A stretch of 64,000 nucleotides of DNA, taken from contig JBGAUL010000007.1 of assembly GCA_044228685.1 (NCBI GenBank), forward strand, positions 62,001-126,000, written 5' to 3'. The DNA is from JBBATK01 sp044228685 (lineage in GTDB: Bacteria; Bacteroidota; Ignavibacteria; Kapaibacteriales; NICIL-2). Under the pieces are notes generated by a model. The model had not been told where the DNA came from, made no database searches, and saw only the letters and a list, made by a program, of their open reading frames with translations. The translations under genes and the position numbers were made by a program. Positions 17,897-26,605 of the stretch are shown here, one piece after another. How positions within the stretch are numbered: position 1 is the stretch's first letter; every line of letters starts with the position of its first letter.

Positions 17897-17932
17897 AAAA
17901 AAAAAGGGGACAGTTGCTGAGCAACTGTCCCC
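17897..17932 (-). terminator. Strong rho-independent terminator after the giant surface protein gene
   Basis: A perfect 12-pair GC-rich stem (17906-17917 with 17921-17932, loop TGA) is followed by nine T residues on the minus strand. It is the strongest terminator in the window and lies 22 bases past the stop of the T9SS sorting-domain frame, which supports that frame as the true end of the gene. Confidence 0.9.
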
Positions 17933-17954
17933 GCAATAGGGAGATAGATAAACC

Positions 17955-18263
17955 TTACTTCACGATCGAGATCGGTTGTGTGAAGGTATTACCTGCCGAT
18001 GTCATGCGAACGATATAAGCACCGCTCGAAAGGTTTGTCGGAACAAAGGTGAAGCTATAGTTACCAGCCTTCATGTTTTCGTCAATGAGGGTGCTAACAA
18101 TTTCGCCGTTTGTGTTGATGACTTGGATTGTAGTTGGTGACTCGAAGCCAACTCCGAACTCAATCTTTGAACCTGAAGCCGAAACTGGGTTCGGGCTTGG
18201 GGTCTTGAGCATGAAGTTCGTTGAGCTTGTTGTAACCTGGGTGATGTTGTAAGCACAAACCAA
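17955..18263 (-). CDS. T9SS sorting domain of the giant surface protein, in a shifted frame
   Basis: This frame encodes about 102 residues ending in a complete T9SS type A sorting domain: FMLKTPSPNPVSASGSKIEF, then TIQVINTNGEIVSTLIDE, AGNYSFTFVP, GAYIVRM and a C-terminal ISIVK. It has no signal peptide and no convincing start of its own (only a TTG with no ribosome-binding site). It continues the sense of the upstream 1,300-residue frame: before the break the protein reads TTWLGE, and after it VKGTLVCAYNITQ. It is therefore almost surely the C-terminus of that protein, separated by a one-base frameshift near 18264-18281. The frame is open back to a TGA at 18282-18284. The strong terminator just downstream fits this end. 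Confidence 0.8.
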   Translation of the reverse strand: MVCAYNITQVTTSSTNFMLKTPSPNPVSASGSKIEFGVGFESPTTIQVINTNGEIVSTLIDENMKAGNYSFTFVPTNLSSGAYIVRMTSAGNTFTQPISIVK

Positions 18264-21200
18264 TGTACCCTTAACATAACCTCACCCAACCATGTGGTTG
18301 GTGCTGTGAGCATTTGGAAGTCACGGCCAAAGAGTTCCTTGTTCGCACCATTGTTCAGAGGTGTTGTGCCGCTGATGATGATGTCGATGGTTTCCTTATC
18401 AGCAGCTACCGGGGTAATTACTGAAGAAACAACTTGCCAGCCCTTAGCTGCTCCATCGGTGTTGTTGATGGTAACGAGAGCGCTTGTGCTACCAGTAGCT
18501 GTACGCTTAACGTTGAGAGCACGTGGATCGTAGGAGATTGTAGCCTTAACAGCCATTACGCTGCCGGCATTCAAGTCCTGACCAAGTGTAGCCGGGATGT
18601 GGAAGAAGTTTGTCGAACCGTCGATTGACACACCATAGGTGGTTCCGCTAGGAAGTGTAAGTGTTGAAGGATAGAATTCACCTGTTACAGTGAAGTCGTC
18701 TTGTGCACTTACTGGACCAGGTGTAGCATCAACTGCCAAGGTGTACTTGGTTGCGCCACTTGGTGACTTCGGAGCGAATGTAACGTGTGTTGTTACAGTT
18801 GCACCTGGTGGGATTGGCAACGATGGCTTCGCCGGAAGAGTAACGTCCGGAGGAGTTGTGCCTACCCAGCGGAATACAACGTCAGCAACATCAAGTGTAA
18901 CTGTGCTTGTGTTGGTGATTGTCACCGGAATATCGATTGTGCTTCCAACGCAGATTGATGCATCCGGAACGTCGATCTTCACTTGGAGTTGACCACCGGT
19001 AGCAGCGCCCTTCCAGTGTGAAATTGGCTCTGTTTCAGCATCGGAAACTGTTTGGAGTTGTGCTTGGTTGTTACCAACATCCTTCGGCTGATACCATGCT
19101 GTGTAAGCAGGTGATGTTTCGCCTGGTTGAAGGGTGATAGGCAATGCCAAGGAAGCCTTGTCATATGACATTCTTTGGAAACCAATGTCTGTCGGACCGC
19201 CTGTACCAACTGCTTGATAACCTGTTCCGTCTGCAATTTCAGCGATGTCTGTAACCTTCACAACATCGTAGAATTCCCAATCCGGGCTTGTCAAATTCTT
19301 GATGTGCCATTTTGGTGTCGGAGGTGTTCCACCGAGCAGGGAAACGGTACCAAAGTCAACGTCTTCGATTGTTGTGTGAGGAACAACGCCAATACCTTTA
19401 GCATTGAACACACCACTGTTCTTCGAATCGTTTTCAAATGTGATTTGAACATTGTCATTCTTTGGCGAAGCTGGGATATAGGTGATGTCCTTTTCAACAA
19501 CTTCGTTTGGAGCAAGTGTCAAACCAGTGAATTGGTTGAGGTCTGGTAAGCCGAATACTGAAGCATCGCCGCCTGTTACGGAAGCCTTGATGATCTTCAA
19601 AGGAGCATTACCTGTGTTCTTCAATTGAACGATTGCCTTGATACCGGCTTGACCTACATCTTTGGTGTAAGGACCGGTATAGCCCTTGTTACCATTGATG
19701 CGGCAGCGACCGAAGTCAACTGTATTTACTTGCAAGCCTGGCTCAATACCTTCACCCTTGATAACGCAAATCGAGTCAATCGTGGTTGCGTCACTTGAGA
19801 AGGTGATTGTTGCATTGAACGGACCAACCTTGTTTGGTGTAAAGTCGATTGTAAAGTTCTTAGATGTTTCCTTACCTGAGTTTAACACATCGAGAACGAT
19901 TGGGTTAGCCTTGCTGATTGCAGCTGAGCTAAGATCACTGCTCTTGTAAACGCCATCATCCGGTGTTACTGGAGTGTTTGCGCTGACTGTCAACTTCACT
20001 GAACCTTCGCTAGAAACTGTGAATGTCTTGTTTGCTGTTGTACCAACAACAACTTGACCAAAGTCAACATCACTTACGCGGATGATCGGTTCGCCGGTCT
20101 TACCCTTAACGAGTGTACGATAGCGGAACACACAGTCACTACCTACGCCGATTGAGTCTTCGATGTCGCCATCGTTGCTAGCTGTGTATTGAACAGTGAA
20201 TTGCTTTGAAGCACCTGCATCGAGATCGAATGGAAGGTTGAGATCCGGAACGAACTTGAATACGCCAGCTCCACCAGCCTTGAATTGAAGGCGAGTAACT
20301 GTTGTCTTGCTGGTACCTTCATTTTTAACGGTAATGTCTCTTGTAGCGACTTGACCTTTCTTCATCAAACCGAAATCAACAACTGTTGGGTTGATTGTGA
20401 GCTTGATAGCGGTGTAGTTTACTTCAGCACAGCTTTGGTTGCCTGCGCGGTCTGTAAAGATGATAAGTGCATGAGCATCAACATCTGGATTATCAACTGT
20501 CAAACGCCAGTTGGTGCCACGTGAGTTACCTGCAACGAATGCATCAAAGTCGAGTGTATAGTTGAAGGATGAATCCGGGTCCATAACGATGGTTGACAGG
20601 TTCGAACGAACGCTATCATCGTTTGGCATATCAAGAACTGTTGCAGCTGTCTTGATACCAACTGAACCATCACAGTCCGGTGTGTATGTCAGGACAGGAG
20701 CTACTGTATCTGGGGAGACAACTGCCAAAGCACCGCTGGTTGGGTGACCATATGAGTCGTAGTCTGAACCACCATATGAGTAACACATGAATGGTTTGGT
20801 ACAGCGCATTGCATAAACATTGTCACCTGGGAGTACGCATTCTTTAAACGCATACTTGATACCGTTTACTTGCTGAGCGAAAACGTCTTTGGTAGAGAAG
20901 GCAGGACCAAACACAGCGCTCAATTTGCGCCAGCTAATCTTACCGTTTACTGATGTACCGAATTCAAGATCCGTTGGCATACCGCCGGTTACAGGATCGA
21001 TTTGGAAGATAACTCCAAGGAAGTTTCTTGAGAAGCCGATACCGCCCTTTGAGCCCGGTGTACAGAACATGATGTTCTTTTGGTACTGCTCGATAGGCAT
21101 AACGTCCATTTGGAACGGGTCAGTTGATATACCGTCATCTTCTTGACCTGTATTGAATACTGTAGCGCTGATTGGCTTATCTGAAGAAAGGCTTACAACG

Positions 21201-22240
21201 TTGTTACCTGAACCATCAACACGTTGATAGATCCAGCCGCGACCTTCTTGACCGCCAACTGTTTGAATGGTCTTCCAGTAGCTGCCATTGTAGAATACCT
21301 TTGTGTTTGGCTCCTTAGCAAATACCTTCATGAAGTAGCCATTAACGCGTGAAGCGTACTTAGGGACTTGGAGGAACTTACCCCACAAGTTTGTTGGCAA
21401 TTCCATTTCAGAGATAAAGTCGCACCAGCGAAGTGTGGTAGGAACGTTTGCGCACTGGTTACCGGAGATAACACCTACCGGCTTTGTTGACTTGATATAG
21501 GAACCGGAAACGTCACCTTCTTTTGAGTTAGCATCGTTACCAATAACCCAAACATCACCCTTGTTCATGGTGAAGCTCTTGGTTTGACCTGGCTTCATAC
21601 CACCACCGGATACTGTAACGCTAGGACCACCTAAGGTGAAGTCAACGCGTGTGTTGTCGTAAGCTGCAACGATAGATGTTTCGCTCGGGAGAGAGTAACC
21701 ACCGTACATCCAGGTCATGTCGGCCATAGATGCTACAACGTATTCCTTACCAAGTGACTGAACTGGCAAAGCCATGAACGAGTCAGATGTGTAATTGAAG
21801 CGTGTTACACCGTAAACAACGATCGGCACTGTAGCCTTTACGTGGATAGCTGCCTGCGGATATACTTGCTCCGGTGGAATGCTACCGTTCGTTGACTTGG
21901 AGAAAGCCTGACCGAAACCAGGACCGAGTTCAACAGGAACGATATCATTTGCGATAACCTTCACTGTTTTACTGAAACCTTTACCGTCAACCGAAACGGT
22001 TGCGTAACCGTTTGATGAGCTGGCGATATAGATCATCAGCTTGTTGTTACCGGACTCTTCGTAACAGGGTACGAAGGTGAAATAAAATTCGACACCGAGG
22101 TTGCCAGTACCTTTTAGAGCACTGCAAGTCGCGGCGCGAATTTCATCGAGGCTCGGATCCTTGCCTGCAATAGCAGACTGAGGCCGGCAGAGAAATACCG
22201 CGAGTAAACAAAGCATTACCACAGAAGTAAAGCGCTTCAT
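18071..22240 (-). CDS. Giant cell-surface protein with IgGFc-binding-type domain and ASH/HYDIN-type repeats (frameshifted 3' end)
   Basis: As read, 1,389 residues, but only about the first 1,320 are in the proper frame. A signal peptide (MKRFTSVVMLCLLAVFLCRPQSAIA) leads to a domain like the N-terminal region of IgGFc-binding proteins (about 90-480: VVYGVTRFNYTSDSFMALPV, SIVAAYDNTRVDF, KPVGVISGNQCANVP). Several Ig-like ASH/HYDIN or choice-of-anchor D repeats follow, each opening with VDFG (PTVVDFGLMKKGQ, VSDVDFGQVVVG, VNTVDFGRCRING, IEDVDFGTVSLLG) between about 615 and 1060. A conserved-Cys Ig-like domain (CVGSTIDIPVTITNTS) comes next. The frame then runs into unlikely Arg/Gln/Ser-rich sequence while the real sorting domain continues in another frame. 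The gene has a GGAGAG site and a strong terminator. Likely a structural or adhesive surface layer component; binding partners are unknown. Confidence 0.85.
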   Translation of the reverse strand: MKRFTSVVMLCLLAVFLCRPQSAIAGKDPSLDEIRAATCSALKGTGNLGVEFYFTFVPCYEESGNNKLMIYIASSSNGYATVSVDGKGFSKTVKVIANDIVPVELGPGFGQAFSKSTNGSIPPEQVYPQAAIHVKATVPIVVYGVTRFNYTSDSFMALPVQSLGKEYVVASMADMTWMYGGYSLPSETSIVAAYDNTRVDFTLGGPSVTVSGGGMKPGQTKSFTMNKGDVWVIGNDANSKEGDVSGSYIKSTKPVGVISGNQCANVPTTLRWCDFISEMELPTNLWGKFLQVPKYASRVNGYFMKVFAKEPNTKVFYNGSYWKTIQTVGGQEGRGWIYQRVDGSGNNVVSLSSDKPISATVFNTGQEDDGISTDPFQMDVMPIEQYQKNIMFCTPGSKGGIGFSRNFLGVIFQIDPVTGGMPTDLEFGTSVNGKISWRKLSAVFGPAFSTKDVFAQQVNGIKYAFKECVLPGDNVYAMRCTKPFMCYSYGGSDYDSYGHPTSGALAVVSPDTVAPVLTYTPDCDGSVGIKTAATVLDMPNDDSVRSNLSTIVMDPDSSFNYTLDFDAFVAGNSRGTNWRLTVDNPDVDAHALIIFTDRAGNQSCAEVNYTAIKLTINPTVVDFGLMKKGQVATRDITVKNEGTSKTTVTRLQFKAGGAGVFKFVPDLNLPFDLDAGASKQFTVQYTASNDGDIEDSIGVGSDCVFRYRTLVKGKTGEPIIRVSDVDFGQVVVGTTANKTFTVSSEGSVKLTVSANTPVTPDDGVYKSSDLSSAAISKANPIVLDVLNSGKETSKNFTIDFTPNKVGPFNATITFSSDATTIDSICVIKGEGIEPGLQVNTVDFGRCRINGNKGYTGPYTKDVGQAGIKAIVQLKNTGNAPLKIIKASVTGGDASVFGLPDLNQFTGLTLAPNEVVEKDITYIPASPKNDNVQITFENDSKNSGVFNAKGIGVVPHTTIEDVDFGTVSLLGGTPPTPKWHIKNLTSPDWEFYDVVKVTDIAEIADGTGYQAVGTGGPTDIGFQRMSYDKASLALPITLQPGETSPAYTAWYQPKDVGNNQAQLQTVSDAETEPISHWKGAATGGQLQVKIDVPDASICVGSTIDIPVTITNTSTVTLDVADVVFRWVGTTPPDVTLPAKPSLPIPPGATVTTHVTFAPKSPSGATKYTLAVDATPGPVSAQDDFTVTGEFYPSTLTLPSGTTYGVSIDGSTNFFHIPATLGQDLNAGSVMAVKATISYDPRALNVKRTATGSTSALVTINNTDGAAKGWQVVSSVITPVAADKETIDIIISGTTPLNNGANKELFGRDFQMLTAPTTWLGEVMLRVHWFVLTTSPRLQQAQRTSCSRPQARTQFRLQVQRLSSELASSHQLQSKSSTQTAKLLAPSLTKT
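18264..18284 (-). other. Probable single-base frameshift site
   Basis: On the minus strand the first frame reads Leu-Gly-Glu up to GAG at 18283-18281. The second frame has a TGA at 18284-18282 and is open from 18281 onward. The join must fall about here. Adding one base after GAG restores a continuous protein into the sorting domain. No slippery heptamer or stable downstream hairpin is evident, so a sequencing or assembly error, or a recent mutation, is more likely than programmed frameshifting. Confidence 0.7.
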
Positions 22241-22551
22241 AGTACACTCTCCAGATTATGAAAGAAACGTTGGATTAGATAAAAAAACTGTGATTTCAAA
22301 TCGGATAAAAAACTACTATTTGATCCTTGTTTGATGTCCCCGTCTAAACTCAGTCATGTTAACCAAAAACAAAATGACCGCCAAAGAAAATTTGTCAACA
22401 AACAAAAAATCTCGGGGTCCGTTCTGCTCTTTAAAGACAATAATCAGCGGTTTCAGGTTTTGTTTCACCCTGATCAAATTTTTTTTTAAGAAATTTTTAC
22501 CATCAACTTCACATCAAAAAGGAGGGCAAAAGAGGGGCAAATGTTACAATG
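22241..22551. other. AT-rich leader/promoter region of the giant surface protein gene
   Basis: About 310 bases without a credible gene, rich in A and T tracts (A runs at 22280-22287 and 22306-22310; a T-run region around 22481-22500). It must hold the promoter of the surface protein gene. No exact TAnnTTTG box close to the start was found. The long A/T tracts resemble UP-type elements of strongly expressed genes, which is inference. The plus-strand frame in this stretch looks spurious. Confidence 0.4.
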
Positions 22552-22755
22552 TTAGGGGAGGTTTTTTGGTGCACCGCGATGGACCTCAATGCCGTCTTTG
22601 TCGAATAGGATTTCATCGTTTTGTAAGGGACCTTTTTTAGGCTTCTTTGTGTTCGAAACGCCAAATATCCGGCGAGCAAATCCTAGGAGGTAGCCGCTGA
22701 CAAGGATGAGTCCAACAACAATGAGGAGAATTCGTATGATATAGCGCAGCATCAT
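22552..22755 (-). CDS. Small single-pass membrane protein (DUF4834-like)
   Basis: A 67-residue protein with one membrane helix near its start (YIIRILLIVVGLILVSGYLLGF, about residues 4-25), a basic stretch (ARRIFGVSNTKKPKKG) and a short soluble tail (DEILFDKDGIEVHRGAPKN). The pattern resembles the small DUF4834 membrane proteins of Bacteroidota, but the match is from memory. I chose the ATG at 22755; the frame can be extended nine codons upstream, which would put polar residues before the helix. No ribosome-binding site is obvious. It is divergent from the acyltransferase-like membrane protein gene. Function unknown. Confidence 0.6.
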   Translation of the reverse strand: MMLRYIIRILLIVVGLILVSGYLLGFARRIFGVSNTKKPKKGPLQNDEILFDKDGIEVHRGAPKNLP

Positions 22756-22870
22756 TAAAGTGATGTGAATGTACAGAGGCAAAATACGCTAAATCGCTGC
22801 GCTAGGGGAAATCTACACCGCCGACCTGGTCGATGTGTTAAATTGTCAGCCTACTTTCGGAATTGAACTC

Positions 22871-24037
22871 ATGGAACAAGCGCAACGATCAAGCTCATCA
22901 CGATTGAGTTTTATTGATTTTTTACGTGGATTAGCTGTTTTTTGGATGATTGAAGTGCATGTTGTCGATGTGTGCTTGTCGTCGTTCTACAAGCAAGGCT
23001 TTCTGTACGACATGGTTAATATCTCCAACGGATTCGTCTCCGTTGCCTTCATTTTTTGCGCCGGTATCGGATTTGAAATCGCCTTTCAACGAAAAGGGGA
23101 AGAGTATCTGCGCTTCGGCTCGTCCTTGTGGTTGTATCTACGTCGCCTTGGCCATATCCTTCTACTCGCTTATTGGCTTCACTTGCCGGCTTTTTCGTTG
23201 GAACGAACTCTTCAGTCGAATTTCCAAGAATGGCAACGTTTCTATGATTGCGATGTGCTTCAAACTATTGGGTTTAGCTCGATTTTAGCCTTAGTGATTT
23301 CCATGATAGTTCGCGACAATCGCGTTCGACGCTGGCTGTTTTTAGCATTGTCGGTTCTGAGCTTCTCCTTCATCGGACAAGTTTGGCACTGGAGCTCCTA
23401 TGATCATCTTCCCATGTTTCCGGCTTCACTCATAGCTGGACACCCACTCAGCAAGTTTCCGCTCGTGCCCTTCAGTGGGTACTTTTTTGGAGGTATCTCG
23501 TTGATATCATTCTATTTGGCAGCTGCAGATAAAAATCGATTTGCACTTCGAGCACTCATTGCAGCTTTGTGCGCTTGGGCTTTGAGTATTGGATTGAAGC
23601 AGTTCGGTATTGAAAACAGCGGAACTGACAATTGGTGGGAATATTCACTAGGCCACGGTGTTTTTCGTACCAGTGTCGTCGTAAGTACTCTTTTCGCTTT
23701 TTACTTCCTCAAAGACCGATTGGAGAACACGAGAATTGGAAAAGTTCTGACAGTCTGCGGACAGGAATCGCTCTTCATGTACGTGTCTCACCTGATGCTT
23801 GTCTATGGGACAGTTTCAAATTTTGGCCTGGTCTATCTCTCGAATCGCCGCTGGGATGTCTGGCAAACAGCACTTGTCTTTGTGCTCATTACCGTCGTCT
23901 GTTACTCATTTGCTGAGATCTGGCATGGTTTCAAGAAAACAGATGCGCAAAAGTCTCGTCGACTGATTCTGGTTTTAACTATCGGATTCATTATAATTTT
24001 CGCTCTTGTTCCTTCGAATCTAGCGCAGCTCAACTAG
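22871..24037 (+). CDS. Multi-pass membrane protein of the DUF1624/acyltransferase-3-like group
   Basis: About 388 residues with eight to ten membrane helices. The N-terminus RLSFIDFLRGLAVFWMIEVHVVD matches the signature of DUF1624 / HGSNAT-like proteins (R..-iD-LRG-a--.M--H), which are thought to move acyl groups across the membrane onto sugars or polymers. Helices are evident at VSVAFIFCAGIGFEI, LGHILLLAYWLHLPAF, IGFSSILALVISMIV, WLFLALSVLSFSFIG and further on to LILVLTIGFIIIFALV. The substrate is unknown. I used the ATG at 22871; a GTG 12 codons earlier gives an unlikely extension. It converges on the class A PBP gene with only 12 bases between the stops, which may favour a cell-wall or glycan role, though that is weak evidence. 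Confidence 0.75.
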   Translation: MEQAQRSSSSRLSFIDFLRGLAVFWMIEVHVVDVCLSSFYKQGFLYDMVNISNGFVSVAFIFCAGIGFEIAFQRKGEEYLRFGSSLWLYLRRLGHILLLAYWLHLPAFSLERTLQSNFQEWQRFYDCDVLQTIGFSSILALVISMIVRDNRVRRWLFLALSVLSFSFIGQVWHWSSYDHLPMFPASLIAGHPLSKFPLVPFSGYFFGGISLISFYLAAADKNRFALRALIAALCAWALSIGLKQFGIENSGTDNWWEYSLGHGVFRTSVVVSTLFAFYFLKDRLENTRIGKVLTVCGQESLFMYVSHLMLVYGTVSNFGLVYLSNRRWDVWQTALVFVLITVVCYSFAEIWHGFKKTDAQKSRRLILVLTIGFIIIFALVPSNLAQLN

Positions 24038-24049
24038 CGGGAGGCTGTC

Positions 24050-26329
24050 TTAGCGCTTCAAAGATGGAAACTTCAATGCAGGTTTGCTCGGCTTTGCCTG
24101 AGGGATGATAGCCTGAGCATGAGGTTGTGCCGGCGCAGTGTTTTGCTCCGGTTCCGGAGGATCCGTAGGTAGTTGGTCCTCAGGCATGTAATCCGGTATT
24201 CGCGACGGATCCAGCCTTTCAATACTTGAATCACGTGCAGGGAAGAGCTTCTCCCTATAACCGGTTCTCGGATCTTCGTAGATTTTTGCCATCAATCGAC
24301 CCCAAATCGGCGCGGCGGCTTTGCCTCCCATACCGTAAGTGCCGGTGAACTTTACTCGATGGTCGTCAAATCCCAGCCACACACCGGCTACTAGCTGAGG
24401 AGTATATCCTACGAACCATGCATCGGCATAATCATTGGTGGTTCCCGTTTTTCCTGCAGCATCGTATTTGTAGAATTTCCGAATGGTAGATGCTGTTCCG
24501 CCGTCAACGACGCCGCGCATGATGGTTACCATTGTTCTGCAAACAGACGGATCGAGAGCATCACTAAGTCCTGTCTGAACTTTGTTCTCGTAGAGCACGG
24601 TTCCACGTCTATCCTCAATTTTCAAAATCGAAACCGGTTGCACGGCAATACCCTGGTTTACAAATACACCGTAGGCAGCAGTCATGTCGATGGGGTAGAC
24701 TTCTTGTGCACCCAGAGCTAGAGAGGGGAAGGGATCCATTGGCGTGGATATTCCCATGTGCTTGGCTACTGAAATGACTTTGTCCGGACTTGTGTACTCA
24801 GTGATAAGTCGGGCAGCAACAGTATTGACAGAGAATTTTAACGCCGTTGCAAGAGTGATGGGACCGCTGTGATCGCGACCGCTCTTCGGCGTCCACACAT
24901 CTCCACTCGGCAGTGTGTAGCTAAAGGGTCCAGATTCGATTTCTGATGTCGGTGTCAAATGCTTCTCACCAATAGCACTGGCATAAACAAATGGTTTAAA
25001 AGATGAACCCGGCTGACGTCGTACTTCCGTACAATGATTGAGTGAGTATTTCGCCCCGGATACTCCCTGCATGCTCAAAGGTGATGCGCCCACCATAGCC
25101 AAGATTGCTCCTGTTGCCGGCTCGATCACCGTCAGACCACACTGAACAGTGGTAACAACACGTTTAACGGAATCGATAAAGCGTGCGTTATGTGATAAGG
25201 AGTTGAGAATGCTCTTCTTTTTGGCGTCACCGTCGGCACCAATGTAGAGCGGAGAATCCTTGGCGGCACGTTCGACTATAGCATTGAGCAGATCTTGTTT
25301 TCCTTTCCATGACCAAGCTTTGTCGAACTCTTTCTGAAATGTCGCCAATTGCTCACGCACAGCATCGTTTGCATAGCGTTGAATGCGTGAGTTGAGAGTG
25401 GTGTAAATCGTCAATCCATCACGGTAGAGATCATAGCCTTTGAGTCGCTCATCTCGACTGAGCTTCTTGCGAATCATTTCCACGAAATGCGGTGCGTCGC
25501 AGGTACCTATGGAGTTGTGAGAGGATTCAACAAGACGCAATTGTTCGTCTGCGTACTTGCTGTACATGCTTTGATCAAAGCATCCGTTTTCTCGCATGAG
25601 TGCAAGAACTGTATTGCGACGTCGCAAAGCCTTGTCGTAATTCTCACGCGCGTCATAGGAGGTCGGCGCTTTGAGTAAGGCCACAAAGTAGGCACACTCG
25701 GGAACTGAGAGATCCTTTGGTTGCTTGGCAAAAAAGAGTTGAGAAGCTACCTGAATCCCGTATGCTCCTCGTCCAAAATTGACGGTGTTCGCATACATTT
25801 CGAGTATTTCGTGCTTGGTGTATGTGCGCTCGATCTGCACAGCCGTAAAAGCCTCACGAAGCTTTCTATTAATAGTTGCTTCTTGAGTGAAATAGAGATT
25901 CCGTGCCAGCTGTTGAGTTATGGTTGATGCGCCTTCTTTCGCACGACCGGCAAACACATTCTTGATGCTCGCCTTAAAAATTCGTGCAGCATGCACACCC
26001 CAGTGATTGTAGAATTCATGGTCCTCGGTGGATATCAGAGCATCAAAGAAAGCCGACGCGATACTGTCGTAAGGCACATACATGCGTCGCTTGATGTAGA
26101 AATTCTCAATGAGATTTCCTTCCGAGTCTAGAATGCGAGTTGCCAGTTCTTGCGGCGGATTCTCAAGTTGTTCGAGAGACGGGAGTTTGTCGATGATGAC
26201 GTACTTGATGTAGAAACCCAAAGCAATCACCGCTATGAAGGCAATGATGCCAGACCATTGAAATACCTTCGTCCACGACACGGGCTGTCGCGGTGCTGGC
26301 ACTTTCTTGTAAAACTGTGTTTTATCCAT
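24050..26329 (-). CDS. Class A penicillin-binding protein (transglycosylase/transpeptidase)
   Basis: A bifunctional peptidoglycan synthase of about 759 residues. After one N-terminal membrane helix (WSGIIAFIAVIALGFYIKYVII) comes the GT51 domain with STEDHEFYNHWGVH (catalytic Glu), GASTITQQLARNLYF and EMYANTVNFGRGAYGIQVAS. The penicillin-binding transpeptidase domain has SSFK in QPGSSFKPFVYAS, SVN in FSVNTVAARL and KTG in GKTGTTNDYADAWF. The C-terminus is Pro-rich (PTDPPEPEQNTAPAQPHAQ). The start at 26329 (MDKTQFYKK) is preferred to an earlier TTG. It is close to PBP1A/PbpC-type enzymes; mtgA at 4.9 kb is the other GT51 enzyme in the window. No neighbour forms an operon with it. Confidence 0.94.
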   Translation of the reverse strand: MDKTQFYKKVPAPRQPVSWTKVFQWSGIIAFIAVIALGFYIKYVIIDKLPSLEQLENPPQELATRILDSEGNLIENFYIKRRMYVPYDSIASAFFDALISTEDHEFYNHWGVHAARIFKASIKNVFAGRAKEGASTITQQLARNLYFTQEATINRKLREAFTAVQIERTYTKHEILEMYANTVNFGRGAYGIQVASQLFFAKQPKDLSVPECAYFVALLKAPTSYDARENYDKALRRRNTVLALMRENGCFDQSMYSKYADEQLRLVESSHNSIGTCDAPHFVEMIRKKLSRDERLKGYDLYRDGLTIYTTLNSRIQRYANDAVREQLATFQKEFDKAWSWKGKQDLLNAIVERAAKDSPLYIGADGDAKKKSILNSLSHNARFIDSVKRVVTTVQCGLTVIEPATGAILAMVGASPLSMQGVSGAKYSLNHCTEVRRQPGSSFKPFVYASAIGEKHLTPTSEIESGPFSYTLPSGDVWTPKSGRDHSGPITLATALKFSVNTVAARLITEYTSPDKVISVAKHMGISTPMDPFPSLALGAQEVYPIDMTAAYGVFVNQGIAVQPVSILKIEDRRGTVLYENKVQTGLSDALDPSVCRTMVTIMRGVVDGGTASTIRKFYKYDAAGKTGTTNDYADAWFVGYTPQLVAGVWLGFDDHRVKFTGTYGMGGKAAAPIWGRLMAKIYEDPRTGYREKLFPARDSSIERLDPSRIPDYMPEDQLPTDPPEPEQNTAPAQPHAQAIIPQAKPSKPALKFPSLKR

Positions 26330-26551
26330 AATGCTGCGGGCTACTGCATGCAAAATCCACAAAGTTGGCAAACCACAAAAACGAAGGAGACTTGAGAGTA
26401 TTGATTTAATGCAGAATTCAGCTCAAATGCAGAAGCGTATCCTTCCTTAAGAGAAGGGTTGACGTTTTGAGTCTGAAACTGGGACGAATGATGAGAATGC
26501 CGATTCAATACCACAGCATCAGACTTTGCATTTCAAATTGTTACTCACAAA

Positions 26552-26580
26552 AACAAAAAACCCCGCACGAGGCGGGGTTT
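26552..26580 (-). terminator. Rho-independent terminator after rpsD
   Basis: A nine-pair stem (26558-26566 with 26572-26580, CCCCGC core, five-base loop) is followed by a T run on the minus strand, about 25 bases past the rpsD stop. Confidence 0.85.
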
Positions 26581-26605
26581 GAAAACTCTTGTACTTGAGC
26601 AAGGA

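Noticed and set aside
17955..18263. An independent 102-residue gene
   Set aside because: It is a bare T9SS sorting domain with no signal peptide or ribosome-binding site; it makes sense only as the end of the upstream protein.
18264..18300. Programmed -1 frameshifting to join the surface protein to its sorting domain
   Set aside because: The shift direction fits, but the codons GTT ATG TTA AGG hold no X-XXY-YYZ slippery site and no stable hairpin follows at the usual distance.
22356..22640. A 94-residue plus-strand frame, Lys/Phe-rich
   Set aside because: It is driven by A/T tracts and overlaps the small membrane protein gene on the other strand; no homology-like features.
26441..26458. Inverted repeat CCTTC...GAAGG as a terminator or operator
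   Set aside because: The stem is only five perfect pairs with no T run.
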